Source of the DNA: Parapedobacter koreensis
GTDB taxonomy: Bacteria > Bacteroidota > Bacteroidia > Sphingobacteriales > Sphingobacteriaceae
NCBI RefSeq assembly: GCF_900109365.1
Contig: NZ_FNZR01000010.1
Coordinates: forward strand, 1-64,000
DNA: 64,000 bases
Reading direction: 5' to 3'
This document shows, in pieces, positions 25,305 through 34,529 of this stretch (position 1 is the first letter of the stretch; each line of letters begins with the position of its first letter). Under the pieces are notes generated by a model. It had not been told where the DNA came from, did no database searches, and saw only the letters and a program-made list of their open reading frames with translations. A program made the position numbers and the translations under genes.

Positions 25305-27422
25305 TTACTCTACCTGGCGGTACACGTGGATTGATCGCCCCGTTATTTGGATAGCTTTCCCGGCAGCATAGGTCTCTTGGGAAGTTTCATCGCCATCGTA
25401 GCTGGTATCAATCACTTTTTCCCACACTTGTCCGTATTTCCTGTTTTTGGGAAAGACAAACTTCAGCATCTCATGATGGGCATTAAAAATCAAGTAAAAG
25501 CTATCGTCTACAATCCGTTCGCCCTTGTCTCCCAGGGAATGAATACCTTGCCCGCTCAGGAAGACGGCCAGTGAGCGGGCAAAATCATGTTCCCAGCTTT
25601 CATCCGGCATTTCCCGGCCATCGGGCAGAAACCACGCGATATCTTCCACGCCGATACCTTTTATAGGGCGTCCGGTAAACCATTTCCGTCGGCAGAAGAC
25701 CGGATGTCCGCGCCGGAGTGCGATGAGTTTGCGGGTAAACCGTAGCAGTGCCTGATCCAGCTTATCCCAATGGAGCCATGAAATCTCGTTGTCCTGGCAA
25801 TAGGCGTTATTATTCCCCTGCTGTGTCCGGCCCACCTCATCACCAGCCAGCAGCATGGGCACGCCCTGCGAGAGCAGCAGTGTCGTCAGGAAATTGCGCT
25901 TCTGCTGCGCACGCAGCGCATTGATAGTCTCATCGTCGGTAGGCCCCTCGGCGCCGCAATTCCATGAGCGGTTATGGCTTTCGCCATCACGGTTGCCTTC
26001 GGCATTCGCATCATTATGCTTCTCGTTATACGATACCAGATCATGAAGCGTAAAACCATCATGGGCGGTCATGAAGTTGATGCTGGCCGTAGGCCGACGG
26101 TAATCATCCTGATAAAGGTCGGAGCTTCCCGTGAAGCGCTCCGCAAATTCAGACAGCGTACTCTCTGCACCGCGCCAGTAGTCCCGTACGCAATCCCGGT
26201 ATTTGCCATTCCATTCAGCCCAGCCGGGAGGAAACTTACCCACCTGGTAACCCCCTTCGCCCAAGTCCCAGGGCTCGGCGATGAGCTTCACCTGCGAGAT
26301 TACAGGATCTTGGTGGATGATGTCAAAAAAAGCACTCAGGCGGTTGACCTCGTGCAGTTCGCGCGCCAAGGTGGCCGCCAGATCAAAACGGAATCCATCG
26401 ACGTGCATATCCGTGATCCAATACCGCAGGCTATCCATGATGAGCCGCAGCACATTCGGGAAATTTGCATTAAGGGTATTGCCCGTCCCGGTGTAATCCA
26501 TGTAATAGCGTGGATCATCCGTAAGCCGGTAATAATTAGCATTATCGATGCCTTTGAAGCACAGCGTGGGGCCCATATGATTGCCCTCCGCCGTATGGTT
26601 GTACACCACATCCAATATCACTTCAATACCCGCAGCATGCAGCGCTTTCACCATATGCTTAAATTCCAGCACTTGCTCGCCCATGGTTCCAGAAGCCGAA
26701 TACCGTGCTTCCGGGGCAAAAAAACCAATTGAATTATATCCCCAGTAGTTAGACAATCCGCCAGTCCGATCGTTGACAAACTGATGGACAGGCATAAGTT
26801 CGATGGTGGTTATTCCCAAGTCTTTCAGATAGGACACCGTAGCCGGATGTGCAATACCCGCATACGTTCCCCGTAGTTCTTTGGGAATTTGTTTGTTGAG
26901 CTTGGTAAAACCCTTCACATGGGCCTCGTAAATGACGGTCTTGTGAAAAGGAATATTGAGCTGTTTGTCACCTTCCCAATCAAATGCAGGGTCTATGACC
27001 ACCGATTTGGGCACATAGGGGGCACTGTCGATGTTGCTGAAGCTCAAATCGCTATCCGGATGTTCCACCTCATACGCCAAATGTGCTTGATGGGCATCAA
27101 TGACGCCGGATATCGCTTTTGCATAGGGGTCGATCAAGAGTTTATGCGAATTATATCGATGCCCTTCATTAGGGACAAACGGGCCATACACCCGATAGCC
27201 ATACCGTTGGCCCGGCCCCAGACCGGGTACATAGCCATGCCATACCTGATGCGTACGCTCCGTAAGGATGATTACTTCCTCACGGGCATCAGCCAAATCG
27301 CCATCAAACAAGCACAACTGTACTTTGGTTGCATTTTCAGCGTAAAGGGAGAAATTGACCCCTTCTCCATCCCACGTGGCACCCAAGGGATAAGGTTTCC
27401 CAGGATAGATTAAACGTTCCAT
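25305..27422 (-). CDS. glgX: Glycogen debranching enzyme GlgX
   Basis: A 705-residue GH13 enzyme of the GlgX/TreX type that cuts alpha-1,6 branches of glycogen or limit dextrin. The N-terminal CBM48-like domain (PYPLGATWDGEGVNFSLYAENA) is followed by the barrel with catalytic residues in GFRFDLAATLARE (about 340), LIAEPWDLGEGGYQVG (about 384) and MTAHDGFTLHDLV (about 452). It is encoded 98 bp downstream of treY-malQ on the same strand and feeds linear chains to that enzyme. Archaeal and bacterial treX-treY-treZ clusters show the same partnership. Confidence 0.94.
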   Translation of the reverse strand: MERLIYPGKPYPLGATWDGEGVNFSLYAENATKVQLCLFDGDLADAREEVIILTERTHQVWHGYVPGLGPGQRYGYRVYGPFVPNEGHRYNSHKLLIDPYAKAISGVIDAHQAHLAYEVEHPDSDLSFSNIDSAPYVPKSVVIDPAFDWEGDKQLNIPFHKTVIYEAHVKGFTKLNKQIPKELRGTYAGIAHPATVSYLKDLGITTIELMPVHQFVNDRTGGLSNYWGYNSIGFFAPEARYSASGTMGEQVLEFKHMVKALHAAGIEVILDVVYNHTAEGNHMGPTLCFKGIDNANYYRLTDDPRYYMDYTGTGNTLNANFPNVLRLIMDSLRYWITDMHVDGFRFDLAATLARELHEVNRLSAFFDIIHQDPVISQVKLIAEPWDLGEGGYQVGKFPPGWAEWNGKYRDCVRDYWRGAESTLSEFAERFTGSSDLYQDDYRRPTASINFMTAHDGFTLHDLVSYNEKHNDANAEGNRDGESHNRSWNCGAEGPTDDETINALRAQQKRNFLTTLLLSQGVPMLLAGDEVGRTQQGNNNAYCQDNEISWLHWDKLDQALLRFTRKLIALRRGHPVFCRRKWFTGRPIKGIGVEDIAWFLPDGREMPDESWEHDFARSLAVFLSGQGIHSLGDKGERIVDDSFYLIFNAHHEMLKFVFPKNRKYGQVWEKVIDTSYDGDETSQETYAAGKAIQITGRSIHVYRQVE

Positions 27423-27520
27423 AGTTTTTTATTTACGATTTAGGAGGGCCTCCTTTTTGCATGGGCCTTTCCTTTCAAAGGAACAACCAAAGAACATTTC
27501 CTTTTGTTTTTTTAAATTCC

Positions 27521-30500
27521 CTACCGACCATACAGCTGCACCCACTTGCGAAGTTGCCGCTGCAAACGGGGAGTCAGTTGCCCGGCCTCCAGCCGCCACT
27601 GCCAGTTGGCCTGCGGCGCTGCGGGCACATTCATCCGCGCCTCGCTGCCCAATTTCAGCAGGTCCTGCATCGGCACGATGGCCAGCCCTGCCGGAGACGC
27701 ATACGCCATCCGGCAAAGCGCCAAGCTGGCCTGCTGCGGATTCAGGCGCCCTGCGCCGATGTAAGCTTTCAATTGTACTTTACCCTGTGCCGACAATTCG
27801 TCCCGATACCAGCCTGCCGCCGTATTATTGTCATGCGTACCGGTAAACACCACATCACTGGCGGCATGGTGGTGAGGTGCATGGAGGTTTGCGCCCACGT
27901 CATTGCCAAAGGCAAATTGCAGCACCTTCATGCCCGGGAGGCCCAGCTCATCGCGCAGTTGGTAGACGCCTTCGTGGATGTCGCCCAAATCTTCCGCAAT
28001 AAAGGGGAGCCCACCTATCGCCTCCTCAACCGCCTTGAACAGCGCAACTCCGGGCCCTACGTGCCAGCTACCCTGCTTAGCGCTCTCTGCCCCTTTGGGA
28101 ATCTCCCAATAGTCATGGAATGCCCGGAAATGGTCGAGCCTCAGGAGATCATACAGCTCCAGATTTTTGCGTATGCGATCTATCCACCAGCTATACCCCT
28201 GCGCAGCATGGTTTTCCCATCGGTATACCGGCATTCCCCATGCCTGTCCTTCGGCATTGAAATAATCAGGCGGTACGCCAGCCATACCCACCGTACGGCC
28301 ACGGCCATCCAGACTGAATAATTCGGGATGGGCCCATACATCCGCAGCATCGTGGTTGATGTAGAAGGGCAAATCGCCTATCAGCTTGATGCCTGCCTGG
28401 TGACAATATGCTTTGAGGCGCTGCCACTGCACCTGAAATTGGTATTGCAGCCATTTTACCTGTTGAAGCGCATGAGCATGCTTGCTGCGGAATACTGCCA
28501 TGGCCCGTTCGTCCCGGTGGCGATAAGCAAGCGGCCATGCATACCAGGGCTTACCCTGATGAAGCTCGCGCAGCGTCACATAGTCGGCATAGTCATCCAA
28601 CCAACTGGCCTCGCGTATGCAGAAATCGCCGAATGCCGGTTCTTCCTTGCCATCCCATTGCTGCAAGTAATTGCGGAAGGCCTTGCCAAAGAAAAAATGT
28701 TTCAACGCACGGGCTTTGCCGTAGTCCACGCGGGCAGTTGCCGGGAGGTGGTTCGCCGCCAGTTCGCTTTCGGTAATCCACCCCTGCCGCTGAAATTCGT
28801 CCAGACTGAGCCATAGCGTATTGCCCGCCATCGCCGAATGGGTGCTGTAGGGCGAATGCGCCACGCCCTTGTCCGTAGGGTTGTGGGGTAGCATCAGCCA
28901 ATAGCGCTGACGCGCCCCCCGCAGGAAGTCGGCAAATCGGTAGGCTCCCGTACCCAGATCGCCCACACCATAGGGCCCCGGCAGCGAAAACAACGGCAGC
29001 AGCACCCCTGCGGCACGTTTATTTTCACGCGGTGCTTCAGAGGCCATCCATACGCCTACAGGCAACCGCTGAAGGGCATCGGCCAGTGGCAGCGTGCCGC
29101 TAGCCTCGCTTACCTCGTCCGTGATCGCATTGTGCCATTGCGTCGGCGCCCCTTCCGGCAGCTGTATCCGTGTGTTGGCCCAGTCGATTTGTCTTGCGCC
29201 GCCGCTACCGTCCATCATCGCCTGCCGCAGGTGGATCGGGACGACGACCAGCAGCCACGCATTGCCCTGCCGTCGCAGAAACGAAAGCACGTGGTTTCGT
29301 CGTCTACCCGCTATGGCGATGGGTGCGTAGTCCCCGATTTGGAAAAGCGCCTTATGCGACAGCCACAGTTTCGCCAACCGCTCGGTAATGCCGTATTTCA
29401 GCAGTCCACTGTACCGCGCCCGCCACCATTCACCTACGGCATCCGCCCCCCGGCGTTTCAACCGATCGAGCTTTTGCTGCCACTTGCGGCGCATGCCGAA
29501 ATCTACCGGTCGCCGGTTGTCCGGATCTACAAACGACAGATCCCACCCTTCGCAGCCCTGGTATACATCGGGCACACCGGGGCAGGTAAACTTCAGTACC
29601 ACCTGTGTGAGCGAATTGACGATGGCCACATCCACCAATTCGGCATGCAAAGCGCTGAATTGGTGGAAAAATGGCGTATCAGTTCGTAGCATCCGGTGGA
29701 TAAAGCCGCGGGTTGCCGCCTCATATGTCTGGTCGGGGTTCGTCCAATCCGTATGCCGCTTGGCCTCCCGCAGGGCTTTTACCAGATACTCCTCCAGCCG
29801 GGCGCGGTACTCCTTCATCGGCTGGCCTGGCATGGGGAATGTGCCCCATAGCGCCTGGTAGATGAAATATTCATCATTCACATCCGGCATCCCACCGGTT
29901 TTATAGGGCGCGTTTAGCTTCATCCAAGCCTTTACCGCCTTCATCCACGTGCGCGGAAATGCGGTGATGGTCTGCAAGCGGGCCCGTACATCCTCCCCGC
30001 GCTTCGTATCGTGTGTCGCCGTGGCATTCAACGCATGCGGATGCTGCGCCGCACGCTGCCGCATGAAGCGATGAAAATCAGCCACAGGCACGTTGAACAT
30101 TGCCGGTGTACCCCCCACCTCGTTGGCACCGATATAGCGGAGATAAGTATACATGAGCGTATCTTCCAGCCCTTTGGCCATCAGCACCCCGGTGAGCTGC
30201 ATGCACCGCTGATAAAATACGGTCAAGTCCTTCGCCTGCCGCTTGGATCCCGTCAGAAAAGTAGGTACCAGGAGATTTTCCAGGAAGCTCAGCGCCTCCC
30301 GCAATCCGGGCTCGCTCAGTGCCGCCTGTTGGAGCGTATGCCGCACTTCCGTTGCTTCTGATTCGGCAAGCGGAAAGGTACGGCCATACCAGCGGTATAC
30401 CGGGCAATGTACCACGAATGAAGCCACCGCAGCCTTCAGCGCGACGTCATCGAGGTTTTCCGGCAGCCCGTCGGCATCCACTATCCTATCACGGAGAAAA

Positions 30501-31579
30501 TGGAAAAGATTGTTCAGTTCACCCTTCATTGCGTGATACAGCTGTGCACGCTTCGCTTCGCGAAGCAGTAGCGGCGGGGCCGCCCGCCCAACCAGCTTGT
30601 CGTAAAACCGGGACATCCGCCGTTCGTTGCTGCCAGTTGTCAGCAAACCATTGACCATGGCCAGGAATTCGTAGCCTGTGGCTCCTTGGATAGGCCAATG
30701 ACCGGGGAGCGCTTCCCCTTGCTGAAGAATTTTTTCGACCACCATATAGGTATCTCCGCCCACCAGTTGGCGCAGCCGGAGCAGGTAACCCGTCGGGTCG
30801 GCCAAGCCATCCACATGGTCTATCCGCAATCCCGTAAATATTCCTTCCTTTATCAGTTTGGCAATCGTACGATGTGTGGCTTGAAATACGCGGTAGTCCT
30901 GCACGTTGACGGCAATAAGCCCATTCACCGTAAAAAACCGCCGATAATTGATCCGTCGTTCGGTCTCTTGCCAATGGCAGGGCTCATAGTATTGGCAGGC
31001 CAGCACCTCGCGGATGAGCGCTTCCGTCAGGGGTTGCCGGCCAATAAGTGTACTCCCTGCTTCATTGATGGGCCATTGCTGCCCGTTGTATTCCAAAACC
31101 AGCTTCCCCTCCGCTTCCTGCACCTTCAGCCTGCCTGCCACTAACACCTCGTCCAATGGCGCATCCAGAAAAGGCAGCATTAGCCGCCCCTTGAAGTAAT
31201 GGGGAGAAGCTATCGGCGTATCAAAAAAGTGGCTAAACTGCGAATCCGGCCCTTTTTCCAGCACGTCCCAAAGCCATGTATTTTCCGGATGGAAGGCCAT
31301 ATGGTTGGGCACGATATCCTGTATCCAGCCAATACCTGCTTCGGCCAGCTTTTTGGCCACGGTCTTCAACTGTTCAAGTGTTCCGATTTCAGGGTTGATT
31401 TGCAGGGGATCCGTCTGATCGTATCCATGTGCACTATTTGGCACGGCTTGGAAAATCGGCGATGCATATATTGCACCAATACCCAGCCGCCGGAGATAGG
31501 GGATCAACTGCTCCAAATCCAAGAGCGTAAAATCCTTGTTTAATTGAACCCGGTAAGTCGTAGCAGGCGCATTGTCCAT
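27521..31579 (-). CDS. treY-malQ: Fused malto-oligosyltrehalose synthase (TreY) and 4-alpha-glucanotransferase (MalQ)
   Basis: A single 1352-residue reading frame with two enzymes. Residues 1 to about 850 are TreY (EC 5.4.99.15): TTYRVQLNKDFTLLDLEQLI at the start, WIQDIVPNHMAF and GLRIDHVDGLADP in the barrel, and CPGVPDVYQGCEGWDLS near its end. About residue 856 onward is MalQ/GH77 (EC 2.4.1.25): GVLLPLFSLPGPYGVGDLG, LIGDLPFYINHDAADVWA, LLRLDHFRAFHDYWEIP and FTGTHDNNTAAGW. No stop or frameshift separates them. TreY makes maltooligosyl-trehalose; MalQ re-lengthens the short maltodextrins that TreY cannot use. glgX lies downstream and treZ is on the facing strand. Confidence 0.93.
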   Translation of the reverse strand: MDNAPATTYRVQLNKDFTLLDLEQLIPYLRRLGIGAIYASPIFQAVPNSAHGYDQTDPLQINPEIGTLEQLKTVAKKLAEAGIGWIQDIVPNHMAFHPENTWLWDVLEKGPDSQFSHFFDTPIASPHYFKGRLMLPFLDAPLDEVLVAGRLKVQEAEGKLVLEYNGQQWPINEAGSTLIGRQPLTEALIREVLACQYYEPCHWQETERRINYRRFFTVNGLIAVNVQDYRVFQATHRTIAKLIKEGIFTGLRIDHVDGLADPTGYLLRLRQLVGGDTYMVVEKILQQGEALPGHWPIQGATGYEFLAMVNGLLTTGSNERRMSRFYDKLVGRAAPPLLLREAKRAQLYHAMKGELNNLFHFLRDRIVDADGLPENLDDVALKAAVASFVVHCPVYRWYGRTFPLAESEATEVRHTLQQAALSEPGLREALSFLENLLVPTFLTGSKRQAKDLTVFYQRCMQLTGVLMAKGLEDTLMYTYLRYIGANEVGGTPAMFNVPVADFHRFMRQRAAQHPHALNATATHDTKRGEDVRARLQTITAFPRTWMKAVKAWMKLNAPYKTGGMPDVNDEYFIYQALWGTFPMPGQPMKEYRARLEEYLVKALREAKRHTDWTNPDQTYEAATRGFIHRMLRTDTPFFHQFSALHAELVDVAIVNSLTQVVLKFTCPGVPDVYQGCEGWDLSFVDPDNRRPVDFGMRRKWQQKLDRLKRRGADAVGEWWRARYSGLLKYGITERLAKLWLSHKALFQIGDYAPIAIAGRRRNHVLSFLRRQGNAWLLVVVPIHLRQAMMDGSGGARQIDWANTRIQLPEGAPTQWHNAITDEVSEASGTLPLADALQRLPVGVWMASEAPRENKRAAGVLLPLFSLPGPYGVGDLGTGAYRFADFLRGARQRYWLMLPHNPTDKGVAHSPYSTHSAMAGNTLWLSLDEFQRQGWITESELAANHLPATARVDYGKARALKHFFFGKAFRNYLQQWDGKEEPAFGDFCIREASWLDDYADYVTLRELHQGKPWYAWPLAYRHRDERAMAVFRSKHAHALQQVKWLQYQFQVQWQRLKAYCHQAGIKLIGDLPFYINHDAADVWAHPELFSLDGRGRTVGMAGVPPDYFNAEGQAWGMPVYRWENHAAQGYSWWIDRIRKNLELYDLLRLDHFRAFHDYWEIPKGAESAKQGSWHVGPGVALFKAVEEAIGGLPFIAEDLGDIHEGVYQLRDELGLPGMKVLQFAFGNDVGANLHAPHHHAASDVVFTGTHDNNTAAGWYRDELSAQGKVQLKAYIGAGRLNPQQASLALCRMAYASPAGLAIVPMQDLLKLGSEARMNVPAAPQANWQWRLEAGQLTPRLQRQLRKWVQLYGR

Positions 31580-31710
31580 AAGTAAGGGATTAACCCGCTA
31601 ACCGCATGATTGTTCGGAATAGTTTTTTCAAAAAAAATTATCATTTTTTTGCGGCTATACCAAACAAAGCCAGCCTCTCAGATGTTGGCGCAGAAAAGAG
31701 GGACAAACTA

Positions 31711-31980
31711 ATGAAAACGCTTGATAGGCATCAACTCGAATTGATGGGATTCAACCCGCCGGAAGGCCCTTGCTTCGCCAACAACGGCCGTTTACTCCGC
31801 TTTTTCATCCTGCGCAGTAAACCCTGGCTGGGCGTGGAAGAGTATTTGCCGGCCGATGGGGATGCAGCGGGCGATAAGGATGCCGAAGTTTACGCGGTCA
31901 ACTACGGCACACACTGCATGGAACCGATCCAATCGTTGGAAGATTTGCGCTTTTTTCTTTATAAACATTTATTGGCTTAA
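31711..31980 (+). CDS. Hypothetical protein, 89 aa
   Basis: Unknown function. A small acidic soluble protein (GFNPPEGPCFANNGRLLRFF, then a Glu/Asp/Ala-rich middle). It is divergent from treY-malQ and its last 12 bp are antisense to the 3' end of the SRPBCC gene. The ATG at 31711 is chosen; the open frame to 31606 has a poly-Lys/Phe composition that is not protein-like. Confidence 0.55.
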   Translation: MKTLDRHQLELMGFNPPEGPCFANNGRLLRFFILRSKPWLGVEEYLPADGDAAGDKDAEVYAVNYGTHCMEPIQSLEDLRFFLYKHLLA

Positions 31981-32649
31981 TGGATCCGGCTCTTCAACGA
32001 GGAGGTCGCCTGCTTCGATTACTCGCTTGAAGCGGTATATTTCCTCTTCGATAATTTGCTTGAAAAAGGGGTTGAGCAGCTTGGCTATTCCGGTGCCCAA
32101 TCCGCCAGCGGGCGGATGGTAGCTGAAGACTACCCTCATTTCCGTCGCCAACCGATCAGGCGAGTCATATAGTTGCACCTTTCCCGCATTCTCGATGGGC
32201 GACCCACTGACGGACTGCCAGCCAATGAGGTAGCCAGGTTCGTCCTTCACAATTTCGGCATCCCACTCAATAGTACCCGCCGTGCCGGGCATCTTTGCCA
32301 GCCAATGCGAACGCTTTTCATCCAACTCTTTTACTTCAATCAAGTGTGACATAAAGGTGGGCAGGTTTTGCAGCGATCGCCAGTATCGGTATACCGCGTC
32401 ACGGGGTTTGTTCACCGTGATGAATGTCTGGATGTTAATGGCGGGATTATGCGGTTCCTTTTTACCTATCCAGCGGCTTAGTGGGCAGTAGCCCGTCGCC
32501 GCACGGAACAGCAGGTATCCACTTGATACCAGCATCGCAATGGGTCTGCGGCGCACATCCCTTAATCCCTGATATAGCAGGTATCCTCCTATTGCAGCAG
32601 ATATTACACGTTCTGCGGTTCCTACGTTTTTAGCGAATTTTTCACTCAT
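31969..32649 (-). CDS. DUF2892 plus SRPBCC-domain membrane protein
   Basis: A 226-residue two-part protein. Residues 7-60 are a YgaP-like DUF2892 segment (NVGTAERVISAAIGGYLLYQ, ending GYCPLSRWIG) with two short membrane helices. Residues 75-210 are an SRPBCC/polyketide-cyclase fold (INIQTFITVNKPRDAVYRYW, RVVFSYHPPAGG). This architecture is common in stress-linked clusters of Bacteroidota and Proteobacteria. The SRPBCC pocket probably binds a hydrophobic ligand; the ligand is unknown. Confidence 0.8.
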   Translation of the reverse strand: MSEKFAKNVGTAERVISAAIGGYLLYQGLRDVRRRPIAMLVSSGYLLFRAATGYCPLSRWIGKKEPHNPAINIQTFITVNKPRDAVYRYWRSLQNLPTFMSHLIEVKELDEKRSHWLAKMPGTAGTIEWDAEIVKDEPGYLIGWQSVSGSPIENAGKVQLYDSPDRLATEMRVVFSYHPPAGGLGTGIAKLLNPFFKQIIEEEIYRFKRVIEAGDLLVEEPDPLSQ

Positions 32650-32731
32650 TTCTTACCGTTTCTTCACCAAAGAGACAACGGCAGGCTAAAAAGGTTTGCT
32701 AAAAGTTTCCGAAGATGCCCCCTTTTGTTTG

Positions 32732-34162
32732 CTAACTGGAGACAGGAACTTCGTTCCTTTCGAACCAGTGGGGAGTACTGGGGCCGTGGGCTTTGCCATT
32801 GTCATATAGGGGCAGCGCCAGAGAAAAAGCGGAGCCTTTACCCAACTCGCTTTCCGCCCAGATTTTGCCATTCAGCCGGAGCGTGAGTTCGCGGCATAGA
32901 AACAGGCCGAGGCCTACCCCTTTTTCGCTTTCGGTACCATAGGTTGATTGGATGTGGCCATTGAAAATATCCTTCACATCTTCATCGGTCATGCCCACGC
33001 CATCATCACGCACGGAAATCGTGCACTGCTTATTTGCGCGGTCTGCCATTACCGACACCGTGATCGTACCGTTTTGGGGGGTAAATTTCAGGGCGTTATT
33101 TATGAGGTTACGGATGATCACTTCGAGCATTTCGGCATCCGAAAGTACCTTAATGTCCTTTTCGATATTCAGGCAGATGGCTATCCCTTTCTTTTCAGCC
33201 ATGAATCGTTGTACGGCCAATATGCGATCGATCACCATATCGGGCTCCACCCAGGTAAGCAGCGGACGGATACCCTTGATTTGTCCGGATACCCAGGCTA
33301 GCAAATTATTCAGCAAGTCGGCGGTATTATGGGCCGCACCTAATAAATCCTCCTTGAGTTTCTTTGTCACATCGGGAGGGAGATCTTCTTTGGTCAGGAT
33401 TTCCAGTGAGCCGATGATGGCACTCAGGGGATTCCGCAGGTCATGGCCCAAGATGGATATCAACTCGATTTTTTCGCGGTTGGCTTTGGTCAATAGTTCA
33501 TTCTGTAGCCGGATTCGCTCGTTCTGCTGCTGGATTTGCTTAGCGTGTGCCTCGGCGGCGGCCCGTTCGCGCTCATACCCTTTGCGGAGGTAGCTCGTGG
33601 CTGCCAAGGTACAGATGACGATAATGGGTACAGAGGTCATAAGGTCTGCAAAACGTGCACTCCTGGAATCATATACATCAATGATTACCGCTGGATGGAT
33701 GTATTCCATCAGCAGCAAGCTCACAGGCAGCAGGAGGTGCAATACCGTCCAGACCCACTGTAGGCGGCTGCTGGTAAACGCAATAAGGAGTTGGTATGTG
33801 AGCAGAAAAAAGTAAAGCGCAGGTCCCGTGCTGCCGCCGTTGTAGCGGTAGGTAACGATGAGCAGCAAGTAGCTGTAGATAGCATATACGTGCAGTCCCG
33901 CACGATGCAGGCCACGGTAGCGCGACAAGCTGAACATCGTGATCAGCATGGCCTCGGTCACGACTAACGCGATTGCAATATCCTGCAGGCCCAGGTAAAA
34001 ATCCAAGGGGATCAGGATTGCCAGCAAGGCGATCATATAGAGCGACACGACATTGAAGCTGCGGTTTTCACGCGGCAACGCGCCTGGTTTTCCCACCAGA
34101 TCCAGCCAGCATTCCCTAAGCAAGGCCAAAAACGAACGCCTATGTTTGCTTTTCAACAGCAA
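32732..34162 (-). CDS. Membrane sensor histidine kinase
   Basis: A 476-residue kinase. Residues 35-190 contain about six membrane segments with no large periplasmic loop, so it probably senses within the membrane. A short coiled linker (AEAHAKQIQQQNERIRLQNE) leads to HisKA with the phospho-accepting His in ILGHDLRNPLSAI (about 237). The ATPase domain has LINNALKFTPQNG (N box), DDGVGMTDEDV (G1) and KGVGLGLFLCREL (G2). No response regulator is adjacent; the lone receiver protein at 43779-44141 is a possible but unproved partner. Confidence 0.9.
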   Translation of the reverse strand: MLLKSKHRRSFLALLRECWLDLVGKPGALPRENRSFNVVSLYMIALLAILIPLDFYLGLQDIAIALVVTEAMLITMFSLSRYRGLHRAGLHVYAIYSYLLLIVTYRYNGGSTGPALYFFLLTYQLLIAFTSSRLQWVWTVLHLLLPVSLLLMEYIHPAVIIDVYDSRSARFADLMTSVPIIVICTLAATSYLRKGYERERAAAEAHAKQIQQQNERIRLQNELLTKANREKIELISILGHDLRNPLSAIIGSLEILTKEDLPPDVTKKLKEDLLGAAHNTADLLNNLLAWVSGQIKGIRPLLTWVEPDMVIDRILAVQRFMAEKKGIAICLNIEKDIKVLSDAEMLEVIIRNLINNALKFTPQNGTITVSVMADRANKQCTISVRDDGVGMTDEDVKDIFNGHIQSTYGTESEKGVGLGLFLCRELTLRLNGKIWAESELGKGSAFSLALPLYDNGKAHGPSTPHWFERNEVPVSS

Positions 34163-34287
34163 TCTTCCAACTTATATGTGCAATCTTTGCAAAAATTGCT
34201 GAAAATAATTTAATTTTCTTGTAATGAAGGTCAAAATTCTGTCAATTTGGACGAACTGCGGCTTCCGATTGATGAATCAATAGCTAA

Positions 34288-34425
34288 CTCAAACGAACGA
34301 TCTTGGACACACAACCCATAACTGTTCAGTATGAGTTTACAGAACATGGCAAAACACTACAGATCATCATCAACAACCTGACCGATTGGGGGATTGAACA
34401 TCGAAAGAAAATTATCCGGAAATAG
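34288..34425 (+). pseudogene. C-terminal relic of an HxlR-family regulator
   Basis: The plus strand encodes TVQYEFTEHGKTLQIIINNL followed by TDWGIEHRKK and a stop at 34423-34425. This is the conserved wing and last helix of HxlR winged-helix regulators (consensus V-E-Y-S-L-T-E-x-G, then W-G). A TAA at 34285 closes the frame upstream and the DNA-recognition half is missing, so this is a truncated remnant. HxlR regulators are often divergent from SDR or reductase genes like the one at 34530-35423. Confidence 0.75.
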
Positions 34426-34460
34426 TTGTGTGATTGCCTTGGGTGTTGCTCCTGGCTGCG

Positions 34461-34495
34461 CCACATCACGCTGGTACCTGAACAGCGTGATGTGG
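34461..34495. terminator. Perfect hairpin downstream of the SDR gene
   Basis: CCACATCACGCTG (34461-34473) pairs exactly with CAGCGTGATGTGG (34483-34495) across a 9-nt loop. It lies 35 bp past the SDR stop (minus strand) and 36 bp past the HxlR relic (plus strand). No T-run follows on either strand, so a classical terminator is not certain. Confidence 0.4.
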
Positions 34496-34529
34496 TGCTA
34501 AAGATGGCAACGCCTGAAGAACAGTGCAG

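Larger units (their letters stand above)
34163..34529. other. Gap with an HxlR relic and a hairpin
   Basis: This 367-bp stretch between the kinase start and the end of the SDR gene contains no intact gene. It holds the C-terminal relic of an HxlR-type regulator (34288-34425) and a 13-bp perfect hairpin (34461-34495). Confidence 0.6.

Noticed and set aside
25974-26732. 252-codon plus-strand open frame
   Set aside because: Antisense to glgX with no family motif.
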